A stretch of 60,419 nt of DNA from Gemmatimonadota bacterium. Lineage in GTDB: Bacteria; JAAXHH01. Below, piece after piece: positions 27,941 through 36,177 of this stretch. The stretch is from contig JAPPBT010000072.1 in assembly GCA_026702745.1 (NCBI GenBank), forward strand, positions 1 to 60,419. Reading direction: 5' to 3'. The notes under the pieces are model-generated. The model was not told where the DNA came from and made no database searches. It saw only the letters and a list, made by a program, of their open reading frames with translations. Each line of letters starts with the position of its first letter. Positions within the stretch are counted from its first letter, which is position 1. A program made the position numbers and the translations under genes.

Positions 27941-28037
27941 GGATCGAATTCCACAGTCTACCGCTACCGGGTCAACTCAAGGGGCGCCCAAGGCCCACTC
28001 AGGGCCCGCTCAAGGGACGCTGCGACCGGGGTTTGCC

Positions 28038-28066
28038 TTGACAGGCCCACCGGCGAACCGTATCAT
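28038..28066 (+). promoter_or_regulatory. tRNA-Pro promoter
   Basis: TTGACA at 28038-28043, a 17-base spacer and TATCAT at 28061-28066, ending 13 bases before the tRNA. This is close to the sigma-70 consensus. Confidence 0.8.
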
Positions 28067-28079
28067 TGTCCGAGATTTA

Positions 28080-28154
28080 CGGGGTGTAGCGCAGTCCGGT
28101 CAGCGCACCTGCTTTGGGAGCAGGGGGTCGGGGGTTCAAATCCCCCCACCCCGA
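28080..28154 (+). tRNA. tRNA-Pro (anticodon TGG)
   Basis: A complete cloverleaf: acceptor CGGGGTG pairs with CACCCCG at 28147-28153 and the discriminator base is A. The anticodon stem CCTGC/GCAGG encloses TTTGGGA with TGG at 28115-28117. The T arm has GGGGG/CCCCC around TTCAAAT. CCA is not encoded. The gene is transcribed toward the minus-strand lipoprotein gene. Confidence 0.96.
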
Positions 28155-28219
28155 TTACAGATTCGCCCGCATACAGCACACTTCCTGCTGCAGATACCCC
28201 GCACACAGCACGCTTATTT

Positions 28220-28954
28220 CTACGGATCCTGGCTTCGGATCTCCACGTATCTTGCCAGCCGGTCCACCTCGCCGTCGTCCACGTACTTCCCGATTTCACG
28301 GCGAAACTGCTCCATGCTGGTATACGGACGGTATTCCCTGAATTCATGGGCCATGCGTTCGCCCACGCCGGGTACGGCGAGTATCTCCTCGTCGGTGGCC
28401 GTATTCAGGTCGATGGGGACGAACACGTACTGCTCCATGCGGGCGACCTCCGCGTCATCCACGTACTTGCCCATCTCCCGCCGCCACTGGGCGATGGAAA
28501 GATAGGGGCGGTACTCCTTGAATTCATGAAGCATCCGGTCCCCCACGCCGGGCACCAGCAGAATCTCCGCGTCCGAAGCCGTGTTCAGGTTCAGGGGTAT
28601 AAACATGCCTGCGTAAAGCGCGGCGGCTTCATCTCCGCCCACGTGCCCGGCGACCAGCCCGTCCAGTTCGATCATGTCCATGAAGGGACGCGCATCCAGT
28701 ACCGCGTCAGCAAGCTCGGCGGTCATGCCCGGAAGCATCGCGAGTTCGTCGTTACCGGCGAGATTGGGATTAATGACCGCAGACGCCGATTCGACGGCCG
28801 ATTCGACCTGGGCGGCATCGTCCGGACTGCCTGGGCTGCCCGGACTGCCCGAACCGTCCGTTTCCGAACCGCCGCATCCTCCCATCACGACCGCGAACAG
28901 GCCGGTGATCAGCGCGTGTAACAAAACAGACCGCGGTTTCATAAAGTTCGTCAT
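28220..28954 (-). CDS. Lipoprotein with duplicated helix-hairpin-helix domain
   Basis: A 244-residue predicted lipoprotein: hydrophobic signal LLHALITGLFAVVMGGC, with C27 in the lipobox, followed by a Gly-Ser-Pro linker. The rest consists of ComEA-like helix-hairpin-helix units. Two successive units of about 57 residues are nearly the same: one contains NLNTASDAEILLVPGVGDRM and the other DLNTATDEEILAVPGVGERM, each followed by HEF-EYRPY and a GKYVDD segment. A shorter related unit precedes them. HhH domains bind DNA in ComEA, but here they sit on a lipid anchor without competence genes nearby, so the role is open. The start has GGAG upstream and overlaps the membrane-protein stop. Confidence 0.8.
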   Translation of the reverse strand: MTNFMKPRSVLLHALITGLFAVVMGGCGGSETDGSGSPGSPGSPDDAAQVESAVESASAVINPNLAGNDELAMLPGMTAELADAVLDARPFMDMIELDGLVAGHVGGDEAAALYAGMFIPLNLNTASDAEILLVPGVGDRMLHEFKEYRPYLSIAQWRREMGKYVDDAEVARMEQYVFVPIDLNTATDEEILAVPGVGERMAHEFREYRPYTSMEQFRREIGKYVDDGEVDRLARYVEIRSQDP

Positions 28955-29466
28955 GGTTTCTCCAGGGAATTGGTGGTTACTGGTATTGAATGAAGGGCCG
29001 GATGCCGACGGCAGGCCGCCAGGCCAAGCAAACCGAACAATATCATGGTGCCCGGCGCGAGGGACGGATAAGCGCCGCCCAACGCCTCCCACACCAGTTC
29101 GAGCCCTTGCCGCGAAGGATACATTTCCAGTTCGAACTCCACGTTGCCCTGGTAGTGCAGCCACTGCCCCACGAATCCGGAGAGTACAAACAGGACCATC
29201 ATGGCCTGGTACGTCCGAATGACGGCGATGCCGGGCGAGAGGATGAGCCAGATCGAAACCGGCAGCGCGGCGGCCAGCAGTACGATCGGCGCCCATTGCC
29301 AGGGATCTTCCATGTGATCCAGCAGCACCAGTTCGAAACCAACGCCGACGATGCCGAACGTCAGCACGACCAGAACGAGTCGCCGGAGCGTTCCGGCATC
29401 GTCCTGCGGAATCCCACGGTGTGGTTGAACCACGTTTCGTGCCTCGCGTACTCTGGATCGCGTCAA
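28951..29466 (-). CDS. Four-helix membrane protein of unknown function
   Basis: A protein of up to 171 residues with four hydrophobic segments (LVLVVLTFGIVGVGFELVLL, WAPIVLLAAALPVSIWLIL, MMVLFVLSGFVGQWLHY and TMILFGLLGLAAC). I do not recognise the family. The TTG at 29466 lacks a ribosome-binding site; a GTG at 29433 with GAGG upstream is a good alternative. It lies between the SRAP gene (4-base gap) and the HhH lipoprotein (ATGA overlap), so the three appear co-transcribed. Confidence 0.65.
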   Translation of the reverse strand: MTRSRVREARNVVQPHRGIPQDDAGTLRRLVLVVLTFGIVGVGFELVLLDHMEDPWQWAPIVLLAAALPVSIWLILSPGIAVIRTYQAMMVLFVLSGFVGQWLHYQGNVEFELEMYPSRQGLELVWEALGGAYPSLAPGTMILFGLLGLAACRRHPALHSIPVTTNSLEKP

Positions 29467-29470
29467 GCCG

Positions 29471-30166
29471 TCAGAACAGCGTTTGCTTTTCCAGCGGCTT
29501 CAGTATGTCCGGCGTGTCGTTGGCCACCCGGTTTACCTGGTCGCTCACAGGACGGATTTCATAGGGTCCTTCGTGGGCCGTTCCGATGATCTCCTGCAGC
29601 GTCTCCGCGGGCGTACCGGGATCGAGCCAATCGGTGAAGTCGTCCGGATCGACCACCGCGGGCTGTCGATCGTGTATATCCGCAAGTGCGGACGAAGCTT
29701 CAGTCGTGATGATGGTGAAAGTCTCGAGATGCTGGCCGTCCCGGCCCCACTGCTCCCACAGCGCGGCGAAGGAGAGGGCTGAACCGTTTTCAAGCGCCAG
29801 GAAATACGGTTGCTTGCCGCCACCGGCCGGCCCGAACCGCTTCCATTCGAACCATCCATTCGCCGGGATGAGGCACCGCCTCGTGCGGAAGGCCGATCGG
29901 AAGGCCGGCTTTTCCTGGACGGACTCCGCCCGGGCGTTGATCATCCGCGCACCGATCTTTACGTCTTTGGCCCAGAACGGGACCAGTCCCCAGCGAAGCA
30001 CGGACATGGATCTCAACCCGCTTTCGTCCAGGCGGCAGAGCGCGAATTCCTGGGTTGGCGCACCGTTGAATCGGGGTTGCGGATCAAGCCGAGGCGCGGA
30101 AACAGGCAGTGTGTACAGCGTGTAGATCTGCTGCCAGGTCAGGTTCTGTGAGAGGCGGCCGCACAT
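29471..30166 (-). CDS. SOS response-associated peptidase (SRAP/YedK/HMCES family)
   Basis: A 231-residue protein that crosslinks to abasic sites in single-stranded DNA and shields them. The essential cysteine is residue 2 (MCGRL, exposed after removal of Met1). The other family landmarks follow: INARAES, CLIPANGWFEW and the histidine in DIHDRQPAVV. Length is typical for YedK. AAAGGA precedes the ATG and a TATAGT -10-like box lies at 30189-30184. In this window it heads an operon with a membrane protein and an HhH lipoprotein, an unusual set of neighbours. Confidence 0.93.
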   Translation of the reverse strand: MCGRLSQNLTWQQIYTLYTLPVSAPRLDPQPRFNGAPTQEFALCRLDESGLRSMSVLRWGLVPFWAKDVKIGARMINARAESVQEKPAFRSAFRTRRCLIPANGWFEWKRFGPAGGGKQPYFLALENGSALSFAALWEQWGRDGQHLETFTIITTEASSALADIHDRQPAVVDPDDFTDWLDPGTPAETLQEIIGTAHEGPYEIRPVSDQVNRVANDTPDILKPLEKQTLF

Positions 30167-30241
30167 GGTCGCAGTCGTCCTTTACTATATGATTCGCGCG
30201 TCGCTATTGCCATGCGGGTTGATAGTACATGCATGGAAACA

Positions 30242-30269
30242 TTGACCTTGCCAGATCGATGTATATCAT
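30242..30269 (+). promoter_or_regulatory. Candidate promoter for the SulP transporter
   Basis: TTGACC at 30242-30247, a 16-base spacer and TATCAT at 30264-30269 (the same -10 as tRNA-Pro). Transcription would start near 30276, upstream of all candidate start codons of the gene. Confidence 0.5.
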
Positions 30270-30334
30270 CTAAACAGCGAAGATACGTTGCTTTCTCCGT
30301 GATGCAAGCCCAATCAGCCAGGAACATGAGCGCT

Positions 30335-31954
30335 ATGTCGAACTACAGCCTGGACACTTTCCGCGGCGATCTGTTCGGTGGGATTACCGCGGCGGTTGTG
30401 GGCCTGCCGGTCGCACTCGCCTTCGGCGTCGCGTCGGGCATGGGCGCGGCAGCCGGGCTTTACGGCGCGATCGGCGTCGGCCTGTTCGCCGCGCTGTTCG
30501 GCGGTACCCGTTCCCAGATTTCCGGCCCCACGGCGCCCATGACCGTGGCCATGGCGGTCATCATTACGGAACACGCCAGCTCGATGAGCGAAGCCCTGAT
30601 CGTGGTCATGATGGGCGGCTTCCTGCAGATTCTGCTGGGTGTGCTGCGAATCGGCCGTTACGTCGCCTACACCCCCCACGTGGTGATCTCGGGATTCATG
30701 TCCGGGATCGGCTTGATCGTCATGCTGATTCAGGCCCTGCCCTTTATCGGCGCGCCAGCCGCGCCAGGCGGCGTGGTCGGCACCATTCGCGTACTGTCGG
30801 AAGTCATCGGGGACATCAACTACAGCGCCTTCTCGGTCGCCTTTGTCACCCTGGCCGTCGGCGTGCTCTGGCCAGGCCGGCTGTCACGTATCGTTCCGGG
30901 CACCCTCGTCGCCCTCGTCGTCGGCACATTGCTGAGCGTGCTCTGGCTGACCGATGTACCGGTCATCGGGATCATTCCTTCCGGCCTGCCGGAGATCGTC
31001 CTCGTGCCGCCTACCGCCGACTTCCTCCTGCGCGCCATCGAGCCCGCGCTTATCCTCGCCCTGCTGGGTTCGGTGGACAGCCTGCTCACCTCCCTCATCG
31101 CCGACTCGCTGACGGGAACGCGCCACCGGGCGGACCAGGAACTGGTTGGGCAGGGCATCGGAAACATGGTGGCCGGACTGATCGGCGGTCTCCCCGGCGC
31201 CGGCGCCACCATGGGCACGGTAACCAATATCCGGGCCGGCGGCACCACCCGCCTGTCCGGCGCGATCCGCGCGGTCATCCTGCTTGTGCTCCTCATGGGC
31301 CTGGGCTGGGTCGTCGAGCCGATTCCTCACGCCGTGCTGGCGGGGATTCTCATGAAGGTGGGATGGGACATCGTCGACTGGCGGATGCTGAAGCGGATCC
31401 ACCGTCTCCGAGGGGAGCATCTCTCCATCCTGCTGATCACCCTGGGACTGACTGTTTTCGTCGACCTGGTCACCGCCGTGGCCATCGGCTTGATCGTCGC
31501 CGGCATGGCCCACGCCAGGAAGCTGGAAAGCCTCGAGCTGGACAGCGTGGTGTCCGTTCCGCTGCTGGACCGTCAGTTCTTTACGTCGGAAGAAGAACAG
31601 TCCGGCATGGACGAATTCACAGCCCGGGTCGGCCTGGTCGCGCTTCGGGGCAGTTTCACCGTGGCCTCGTCCAAGAAGCTGGTGGGGGTGATCAGCGAGG
31701 ACATCAAGGACCATGACGTCGTCATCTTCGATTTCTCCGGGGCCACGTACATCGACGACAGCGCGGCCATGGTCGTCGAACAGCTCATGGGCGTCGCCAC
31801 GAGCGAAGACACGGCGTTCATCGTCATGTCGCTTTCGGGTTCCGTCGAGGATACCCTTTCCGCCCTTGGGATCATCCAGCGCGTACCGCAGGCCCATATC
31901 GTGGAAACGCTGGATGAAGCGCGCGTGGTCGCCAGGAAGTTGCTCGGGATGTGA
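30335..31954 (+). CDS. SulP family inorganic anion transporter with STAS domain
   Basis: An inner-membrane transporter of about 539 residues: a SLC26/SulP membrane domain with 10-14 helices (LFGGITAAVVGLPVALAFGV, SGPTAPMTVAMAVII) and a cytoplasmic STAS domain over the last 110 residues or so (VVIFDFSGATYIDDSAAMVV). Substrates of relatives are sulfate, bicarbonate or dicarboxylates. Three in-frame ATGs at 30302, 30326 and 30335 compete; I prefer 30335 because AGGA lies upstream and the family consensus begins at SNYSLDTFRGDL. It is divergent from the SRAP gene and followed by a peptide-binding lipoprotein gene. Confidence 0.9.
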   Translation: MSNYSLDTFRGDLFGGITAAVVGLPVALAFGVASGMGAAAGLYGAIGVGLFAALFGGTRSQISGPTAPMTVAMAVIITEHASSMSEALIVVMMGGFLQILLGVLRIGRYVAYTPHVVISGFMSGIGLIVMLIQALPFIGAPAAPGGVVGTIRVLSEVIGDINYSAFSVAFVTLAVGVLWPGRLSRIVPGTLVALVVGTLLSVLWLTDVPVIGIIPSGLPEIVLVPPTADFLLRAIEPALILALLGSVDSLLTSLIADSLTGTRHRADQELVGQGIGNMVAGLIGGLPGAGATMGTVTNIRAGGTTRLSGAIRAVILLVLLMGLGWVVEPIPHAVLAGILMKVGWDIVDWRMLKRIHRLRGEHLSILLITLGLTVFVDLVTAVAIGLIVAGMAHARKLESLELDSVVSVPLLDRQFFTSEEEQSGMDEFTARVGLVALRGSFTVASSKKLVGVISEDIKDHDVVIFDFSGATYIDDSAAMVVEQLMGVATSEDTAFIVMSLSGSVEDTLSALGIIQRVPQAHIVETLDEARVVARKLLGM

Positions 31955-31987
31955 GCCCGCGAAACACCAAGGGCAAGGCGAGGGCAC

Positions 31988-33742
31988 ATGCTCGTACCTT
32001 GCAGACCATACTACCCGTTCTGCCTATATGGGTTAATCGTCGCCCTGCTTACGGCCACGTCCTGCGGCAACCGCTCCGCCGACCTTCCCGGCTATCCTTT
32101 TGTCGAGACCGTCCCGTCGGAAGAAGCCGCGGCCCGGCCCCTCCCGGCGGACGCGGCGCCGCCCGAACGCCAGGTATTCCGCTACTTCTCCAACGAACCC
32201 TCCAGCCTGGACGTCAGCGTCGCACTGTACGAGTCCCTGGGCAGCGCGTTCCTCTTCGAACGACTCTGCATGGTCGACGAGAACGAAGCGCTCATTCCCG
32301 GCGCGGCAGACCGGTGGGAACGCTCTCCCGACGGAAGGACCTGGACGTTCCACCTCCATCCCGGCGCGCGCTGGAGCGACGGCACACCCGTCACCGCTCG
32401 CGACTTCGAATACACCTACAAGCGCCTGCTCCATCCGGACAGCGGCAACGTGTACGCCTTCTTCTACTACGACATCAAGGGCGCCAGAGCGTACAACCAG
32501 CGAAAGACCGCCGACCCGGACCTGCTCGGTGTACGGGCGGTCGGCGAACTGACCCTTGAAATCGAAACCGAGGAACCCTGTGCCTACCTCCCCTACGTCA
32601 CCTCTTACACGGCATCCTCGCCGGTACCGCGATGGCAGGTGGAGAAATACGGCGCGCGCTGGACGGAGGCCGGAAGAAGCGTGAGCAATTCGGCCTTCCG
32701 GTTGGATGAATGGGTGCAGGGTAAGTACATGACGTTCCGGCTGAATCCACATTACAAAGGCAATAACCCCGGTCATCTCAGGAAGATCGTCCGCCTCTTC
32801 TCGGGGACGGCGGGGACCGGCAGTGCGTCCGGCGGCGTGGGGCTGCTTCCCTACGAGAACGACGAAGTGGACCTGGTCGGCGTCGGAAGCCCGGCGGATC
32901 TCGATCGCATCCGGAATGATCCCGGGCTGAGCGAACAGCTCTGGAAGTTCAACGGCGTATCCACGGTATACCTGTTCTTCCGGACCCGGGAACCACCCCT
33001 GAACGACGTCCGCGTGCGCCAGGCCATCGCCCGGGCCATCGACAAGCAGACCATAGCCGACGTCCTGTTCAAGGGCGCAGTCCGGCCGGCCTACGGCATG
33101 CGTCCCCCGAATTTCCCCGGCTACACCGGAGAAAAACTGCGGCATCTGCAACAGTTCGATCCAGAGGCCGCCCGCCGCCTCCTGGCCGAAGCCGGATATC
33201 CCGGCGGCAGGGGGTTCCCCGCCCTCGAAGTCTGGCTTCGCGACGCGACGCCCTCGTCACAGCGCGGCCAGGCCGTGCAGATGATCCAGGAACAGCTGCT
33301 CGACATACTCGGCATCCGGCTCGAGATCCGCAACATGCAGGCGAACGCCTTCAACCGGTTGATGTACGAATGGGAGATACCTTTCGGCATGGTCAGCTAC
33401 GGCGCCGATTTTTCCGATCCCCAGAGCCTGCTCGGCGTGCCCTGGCGCTCCCAGCCCCGCGGTTTTACCCGCCACGACTGGAACAATGCGCGTTACAATG
33501 ACCTGATCGACCGGGCCCGGAGGGAAACCGACCGGGGCAGGCGGATGCAACTTTATGAAGAGGCGGAGTGGATTCTGACCTCCGACGCAGGCGGGGCGTT
33601 TCTGTGGCACGACCACCGGTTCCAGCTCCGCAAGCCGTGGCTTAAGGGACTGAAACAGGATCATGCGGGATTCTATCCCTTCTGGGAGAACAATACCGTG
33701 TACACCGAGATGTACATCGGCAAGGAGAGACTGGAGAGATGA
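31988..33742 (+). CDS. Peptide ABC transporter substrate-binding protein, solitary
   Basis: A 584-residue solute-binding protein of the OppA/DppA (SBP family 5) type. The N terminus has a hydrophobic stretch ending in TATSCGN, probably a lipid attachment site though the lipobox is not ideal. The family signature is AADRWERSPDGRTWTFHLHP with WSDGTPVTARDF, and the C-terminal part has the conserved VRQAIARAIDK. No permease or ATPase gene adjoins it; the closest peptide transporter genes are at the far end of the window, where a second binding protein shares several motifs with it. The next gene, an SDR, starts 13 bases after the stop. Confidence 0.9.
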   Translation: MLVPCRPYYPFCLYGLIVALLTATSCGNRSADLPGYPFVETVPSEEAAARPLPADAAPPERQVFRYFSNEPSSLDVSVALYESLGSAFLFERLCMVDENEALIPGAADRWERSPDGRTWTFHLHPGARWSDGTPVTARDFEYTYKRLLHPDSGNVYAFFYYDIKGARAYNQRKTADPDLLGVRAVGELTLEIETEEPCAYLPYVTSYTASSPVPRWQVEKYGARWTEAGRSVSNSAFRLDEWVQGKYMTFRLNPHYKGNNPGHLRKIVRLFSGTAGTGSASGGVGLLPYENDEVDLVGVGSPADLDRIRNDPGLSEQLWKFNGVSTVYLFFRTREPPLNDVRVRQAIARAIDKQTIADVLFKGAVRPAYGMRPPNFPGYTGEKLRHLQQFDPEAARRLLAEAGYPGGRGFPALEVWLRDATPSSQRGQAVQMIQEQLLDILGIRLEIRNMQANAFNRLMYEWEIPFGMVSYGADFSDPQSLLGVPWRSQPRGFTRHDWNNARYNDLIDRARRETDRGRRMQLYEEAEWILTSDAGGAFLWHDHRFQLRKPWLKGLKQDHAGFYPFWENNTVYTEMYIGKERLER

Positions 33743-33755
33743 AAGGATCAACGTC

Positions 33756-34580
33756 ATGGACGATCCCCATCGCATAGACGGCCGCATCGCGGTCGTGACC
33801 GGCGCGGCGCAGGGGCTCGGTCTGGGCATTTCGGAGCGACTGGCACGCAACGGCGCGACCGTGGTGATGGCCGACCTGCAACGCGAGAAGGTCGAGGAGG
33901 AAGCCGGCAGCCTCGAAAACCTGGGACTGTCCGTGCTCCCCGCTTACGTCGACGTTTCGGACAGCGCCTCGGTGAACGCGTGCTTTGATGCGGTCTCCGA
34001 AGCGCACGGCCGGCTCGACATCCTGGTGAACAACGCCGGGGTCGGCCAGCAGGTCGCACCCATCGTCGAATTGGGCGATGGGGAGTGGGATCGGGTCCTC
34101 CGGGTCACACTGACCGGGACCTTCTACGGCTGCCGGGCCGCGGGCCGGATCATGGAGGGACAGGGATCGGGCGCCATCGTGAACATCTCATCCATCAACG
34201 GGCAGAACCCGGCGGCCCTGGTCGCGGCGTACAACGCGGCCAAAGAGGGGGTCATCAGCCTGACGCGGACCCTGGCCCTTGAACTGGCGGCGTACGGTGT
34301 GCGTGTGAACGCCGTCTGCCCGGGCCCGGTCTATACGGCGTTCAACCGATCCAACATGGCCCAGCGCGGCAAGACGCTGGGGCTTTCCGAAGAAGAGATG
34401 ATCGAACGGATTCGTAGCGCCATCCCGCTCGGAAGGTGGGGCGAACCCGAGGACATCGCGAACGGCGTGGCTTTCCTCTGCAGCCCCGCGGCGGGCTGGA
34501 TCACCGGCGAAATCCTGCGGGTGAGCGGCGGCATGGAAGGCGTGGCGGCCGTGCCTGGGAGGCGTGACCGGAATGGATGA
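33756..34580 (+). CDS. Short-chain dehydrogenase/reductase (classical SDR)
   Basis: A 274-residue NAD(P)-dependent oxidoreductase. The cofactor loop is TGAAQGLG (residues 15-22), D40 after the second strand suggests NAD, the NNAG motif is at 92-95, and the catalytic serine, tyrosine and lysine are S145/S146, Y159 and K163 (YNAAK). The C-terminal GEILRVSGGM matches the family. The frame runs upstream into the binding-protein gene, but AAAGGA eight bases before the ATG at 33756 fixes the start. It is convergent with the sugar ABC transporter, and polyol or sugar-alcohol oxidation is a plausible role, but the substrate cannot be read from the sequence. Confidence 0.92.
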   Translation: MDDPHRIDGRIAVVTGAAQGLGLGISERLARNGATVVMADLQREKVEEEAGSLENLGLSVLPAYVDVSDSASVNACFDAVSEAHGRLDILVNNAGVGQQVAPIVELGDGEWDRVLRVTLTGTFYGCRAAGRIMEGQGSGAIVNISSINGQNPAALVAAYNAAKEGVISLTRTLALELAAYGVRVNAVCPGPVYTAFNRSNMAQRGKTLGLSEEEMIERIRSAIPLGRWGEPEDIANGVAFLCSPAAGWITGEILRVSGGMEGVAAVPGRRDRNG

Positions 34581-34605
34581 GAGCCGTGTCGTCAATTACA
34601 CACCC

Positions 34606-36105
34606 CTACACCCCTGCCATCATCCGCATCACCGCGCCCTGGTCCGCTTCATCACGGGATAGTTCTCCGGCCACACGCCCGGAACGCAGCACGAGGATCC
34701 GCGTCGACAGGTTGAGCACCTCGGGCAGTTCGCTCGACACGAGCACGATGGCCGTGCCCTCATGGGCCAGTTGATCGATGAGGGCGTGCATCTCCGACTT
34801 GGCGCCCACATCCACCCCCCGGGTGGGTTCGTCGATGAGCAGGATCGGGCAGTTCGCGGCCAGCCACTTGGCCAGGACCACCTTCTGCTGGTTTCCGCCC
34901 GACAGGCCCGCCGTGTCGTACCGGACATCGCCGGGCCGCACCGACAGCCTTCTCACATATTCCCGGGCCAGGTCTTCCTCCCGGCTGCCGCGGATCCATC
35001 CGAAGTCGGACCGGCTGGCCAGGGTGGGCAGGCCGATGTTCTGATCCACGCGGAGCGACAGCACGAGCCCGAACCGCTTGCGGTCTTCGGGCACGAGGCC
35101 GATGCCCGACCGCATGGCGTCGATCGGATGCCGGATCCTCGCCGACCGGCCGGAAACGCTGATCCTGCCGGTGGCCATGGGGTCCAGCCCGAACACGGCC
35201 TGCAGCACCTCGGTACGTCCGGCGCCCACCAGGCCGGCCAGGGCCAGTACCTCCCCGGACCGCACCGTGAAGGACACGTCTTCAAACCTTCCGGGACTCG
35301 ACAGGTCTTCCACGGCCAGCATCTCTTTGCCGGGTTCGGTGTCCACGTGAGAGGGGAAGTAGGCCTCGAAGGTGCGGCCGATCATGAGGTTGATCAGGGC
35401 CGGCCGATCGAGTTCGGCAACAGGCCGGGTGGCCACGTGCCGTCCGTCTCGAAGCACCGTCACGACGTCGCACAGGCGGAAGATCTCGTCCAGGTCGTGG
35501 GAAATGTAGATCGACGTCACCCCCTTGGACTTGAGATGACGGATGTTCTCCCGAAGCCGTTCCGCTTCCACGTGGGAGAGGCTGCTGGTTGGCTCGTCGA
35601 AGACGATTACGCGGGCGCCGCTGCCCAGGGCTGCCGCGATCTGTACGAGTTGCTGCTGGGCCACCGGCAGTTTACCGATGGCCGTCTCCACGTCCATGTC
35701 GACTTCGATCGCCGACAGCAACTGACGCGCGCGTTCCTCCATCTTCCGGTCGGAGACGAACCCGCCCCGGGACGGCAGATTTCCCAGGCAGAGGTTCTCG
35801 GCGACGGAGAGGTTCTCGCAGAAAACGAGCTCCTGGTGGACCATGCCGATGCCCAGGTCCAGGGCGTCTCCCGGTTCCAGAAGCCGCACGGGCCGGCCGT
35901 CGATGCGGATCTGTCCGCCGTCGAGGCCGTAAATGCCGGTCAGGATGCGGCCCAGCGTGCTCTTGCCGGCGCCGTTCTCGCCGACCACGGCATGGCAGGT
36001 ACCCGCTTCGATGCCGAAGGTCACCTTGTCGAGGGCCGTCACGCCTGGAAACCGCTTGGTGATCCGGTCGAATTCGATATAGGGGTTCGGTAGGTTGCTT
36101 TCCAT
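34606..36105 (-). CDS. Sugar ABC transporter ATP-binding protein (RbsA/MglA type)
   Basis: A 499-residue double ATPase energising a ribose/galactose-type importer. The N-terminal domain has Walker A GENGAGKSTLGR, the signature segment KLPVAQQQLVQIAAAL and Walker B VIVFDEPTSSL. The C-terminal domain has the degenerate Walker A GLVGAGRTEV, signature LSGGNQQKVVLAKWL and Walker B LLIDEPTRGVDVG. This asymmetry is normal for the family. I chose the ATG at 36105, where similarity begins (NPYIEFDRITKRFPGV). It is the last gene of the permease, binding protein, ATPase operon and is separated from the binding-protein stop by a duplicated 20-bp sequence. Confidence 0.93.
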   Translation of the reverse strand: MESNLPNPYIEFDRITKRFPGVTALDKVTFGIEAGTCHAVVGENGAGKSTLGRILTGIYGLDGGQIRIDGRPVRLLEPGDALDLGIGMVHQELVFCENLSVAENLCLGNLPSRGGFVSDRKMEERARQLLSAIEVDMDVETAIGKLPVAQQQLVQIAAALGSGARVIVFDEPTSSLSHVEAERLRENIRHLKSKGVTSIYISHDLDEIFRLCDVVTVLRDGRHVATRPVAELDRPALINLMIGRTFEAYFPSHVDTEPGKEMLAVEDLSSPGRFEDVSFTVRSGEVLALAGLVGAGRTEVLQAVFGLDPMATGRISVSGRSARIRHPIDAMRSGIGLVPEDRKRFGLVLSLRVDQNIGLPTLASRSDFGWIRGSREEDLAREYVRRLSVRPGDVRYDTAGLSGGNQQKVVLAKWLAANCPILLIDEPTRGVDVGAKSEMHALIDQLAHEGTAIVLVSSELPEVLNLSTRILVLRSGRVAGELSRDEADQGAVMRMMAGV

Positions 36106-36110
36106 GAGGT

Positions 36111-36169
36111 AACCGGAGGGCCGGACGACCCGCGGAAGACGGACGCCCAAACCGGAGGGCCGGACGACC
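36111..36169. repeat. Two identical 20-bp copies between binding-protein and ATPase genes
   Basis: The sequence AACCGGAGGGCCGGACGACC occurs at 36111-36130 and 36150-36169 without a mismatch, period 39 bases. It lies in the spacer just upstream of the ATPase start codon, where it would form part of the leader RNA of that gene. Confidence 0.9.
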
Positions 36170-36177
36170 AGATCGGA

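Noticed and set aside
31951-32559. 202-codon plus-strand frame overlapping the peptide-binding gene
   Set aside because: Out of frame with the clear OppA-type protein and very Arg-rich; a shadow.
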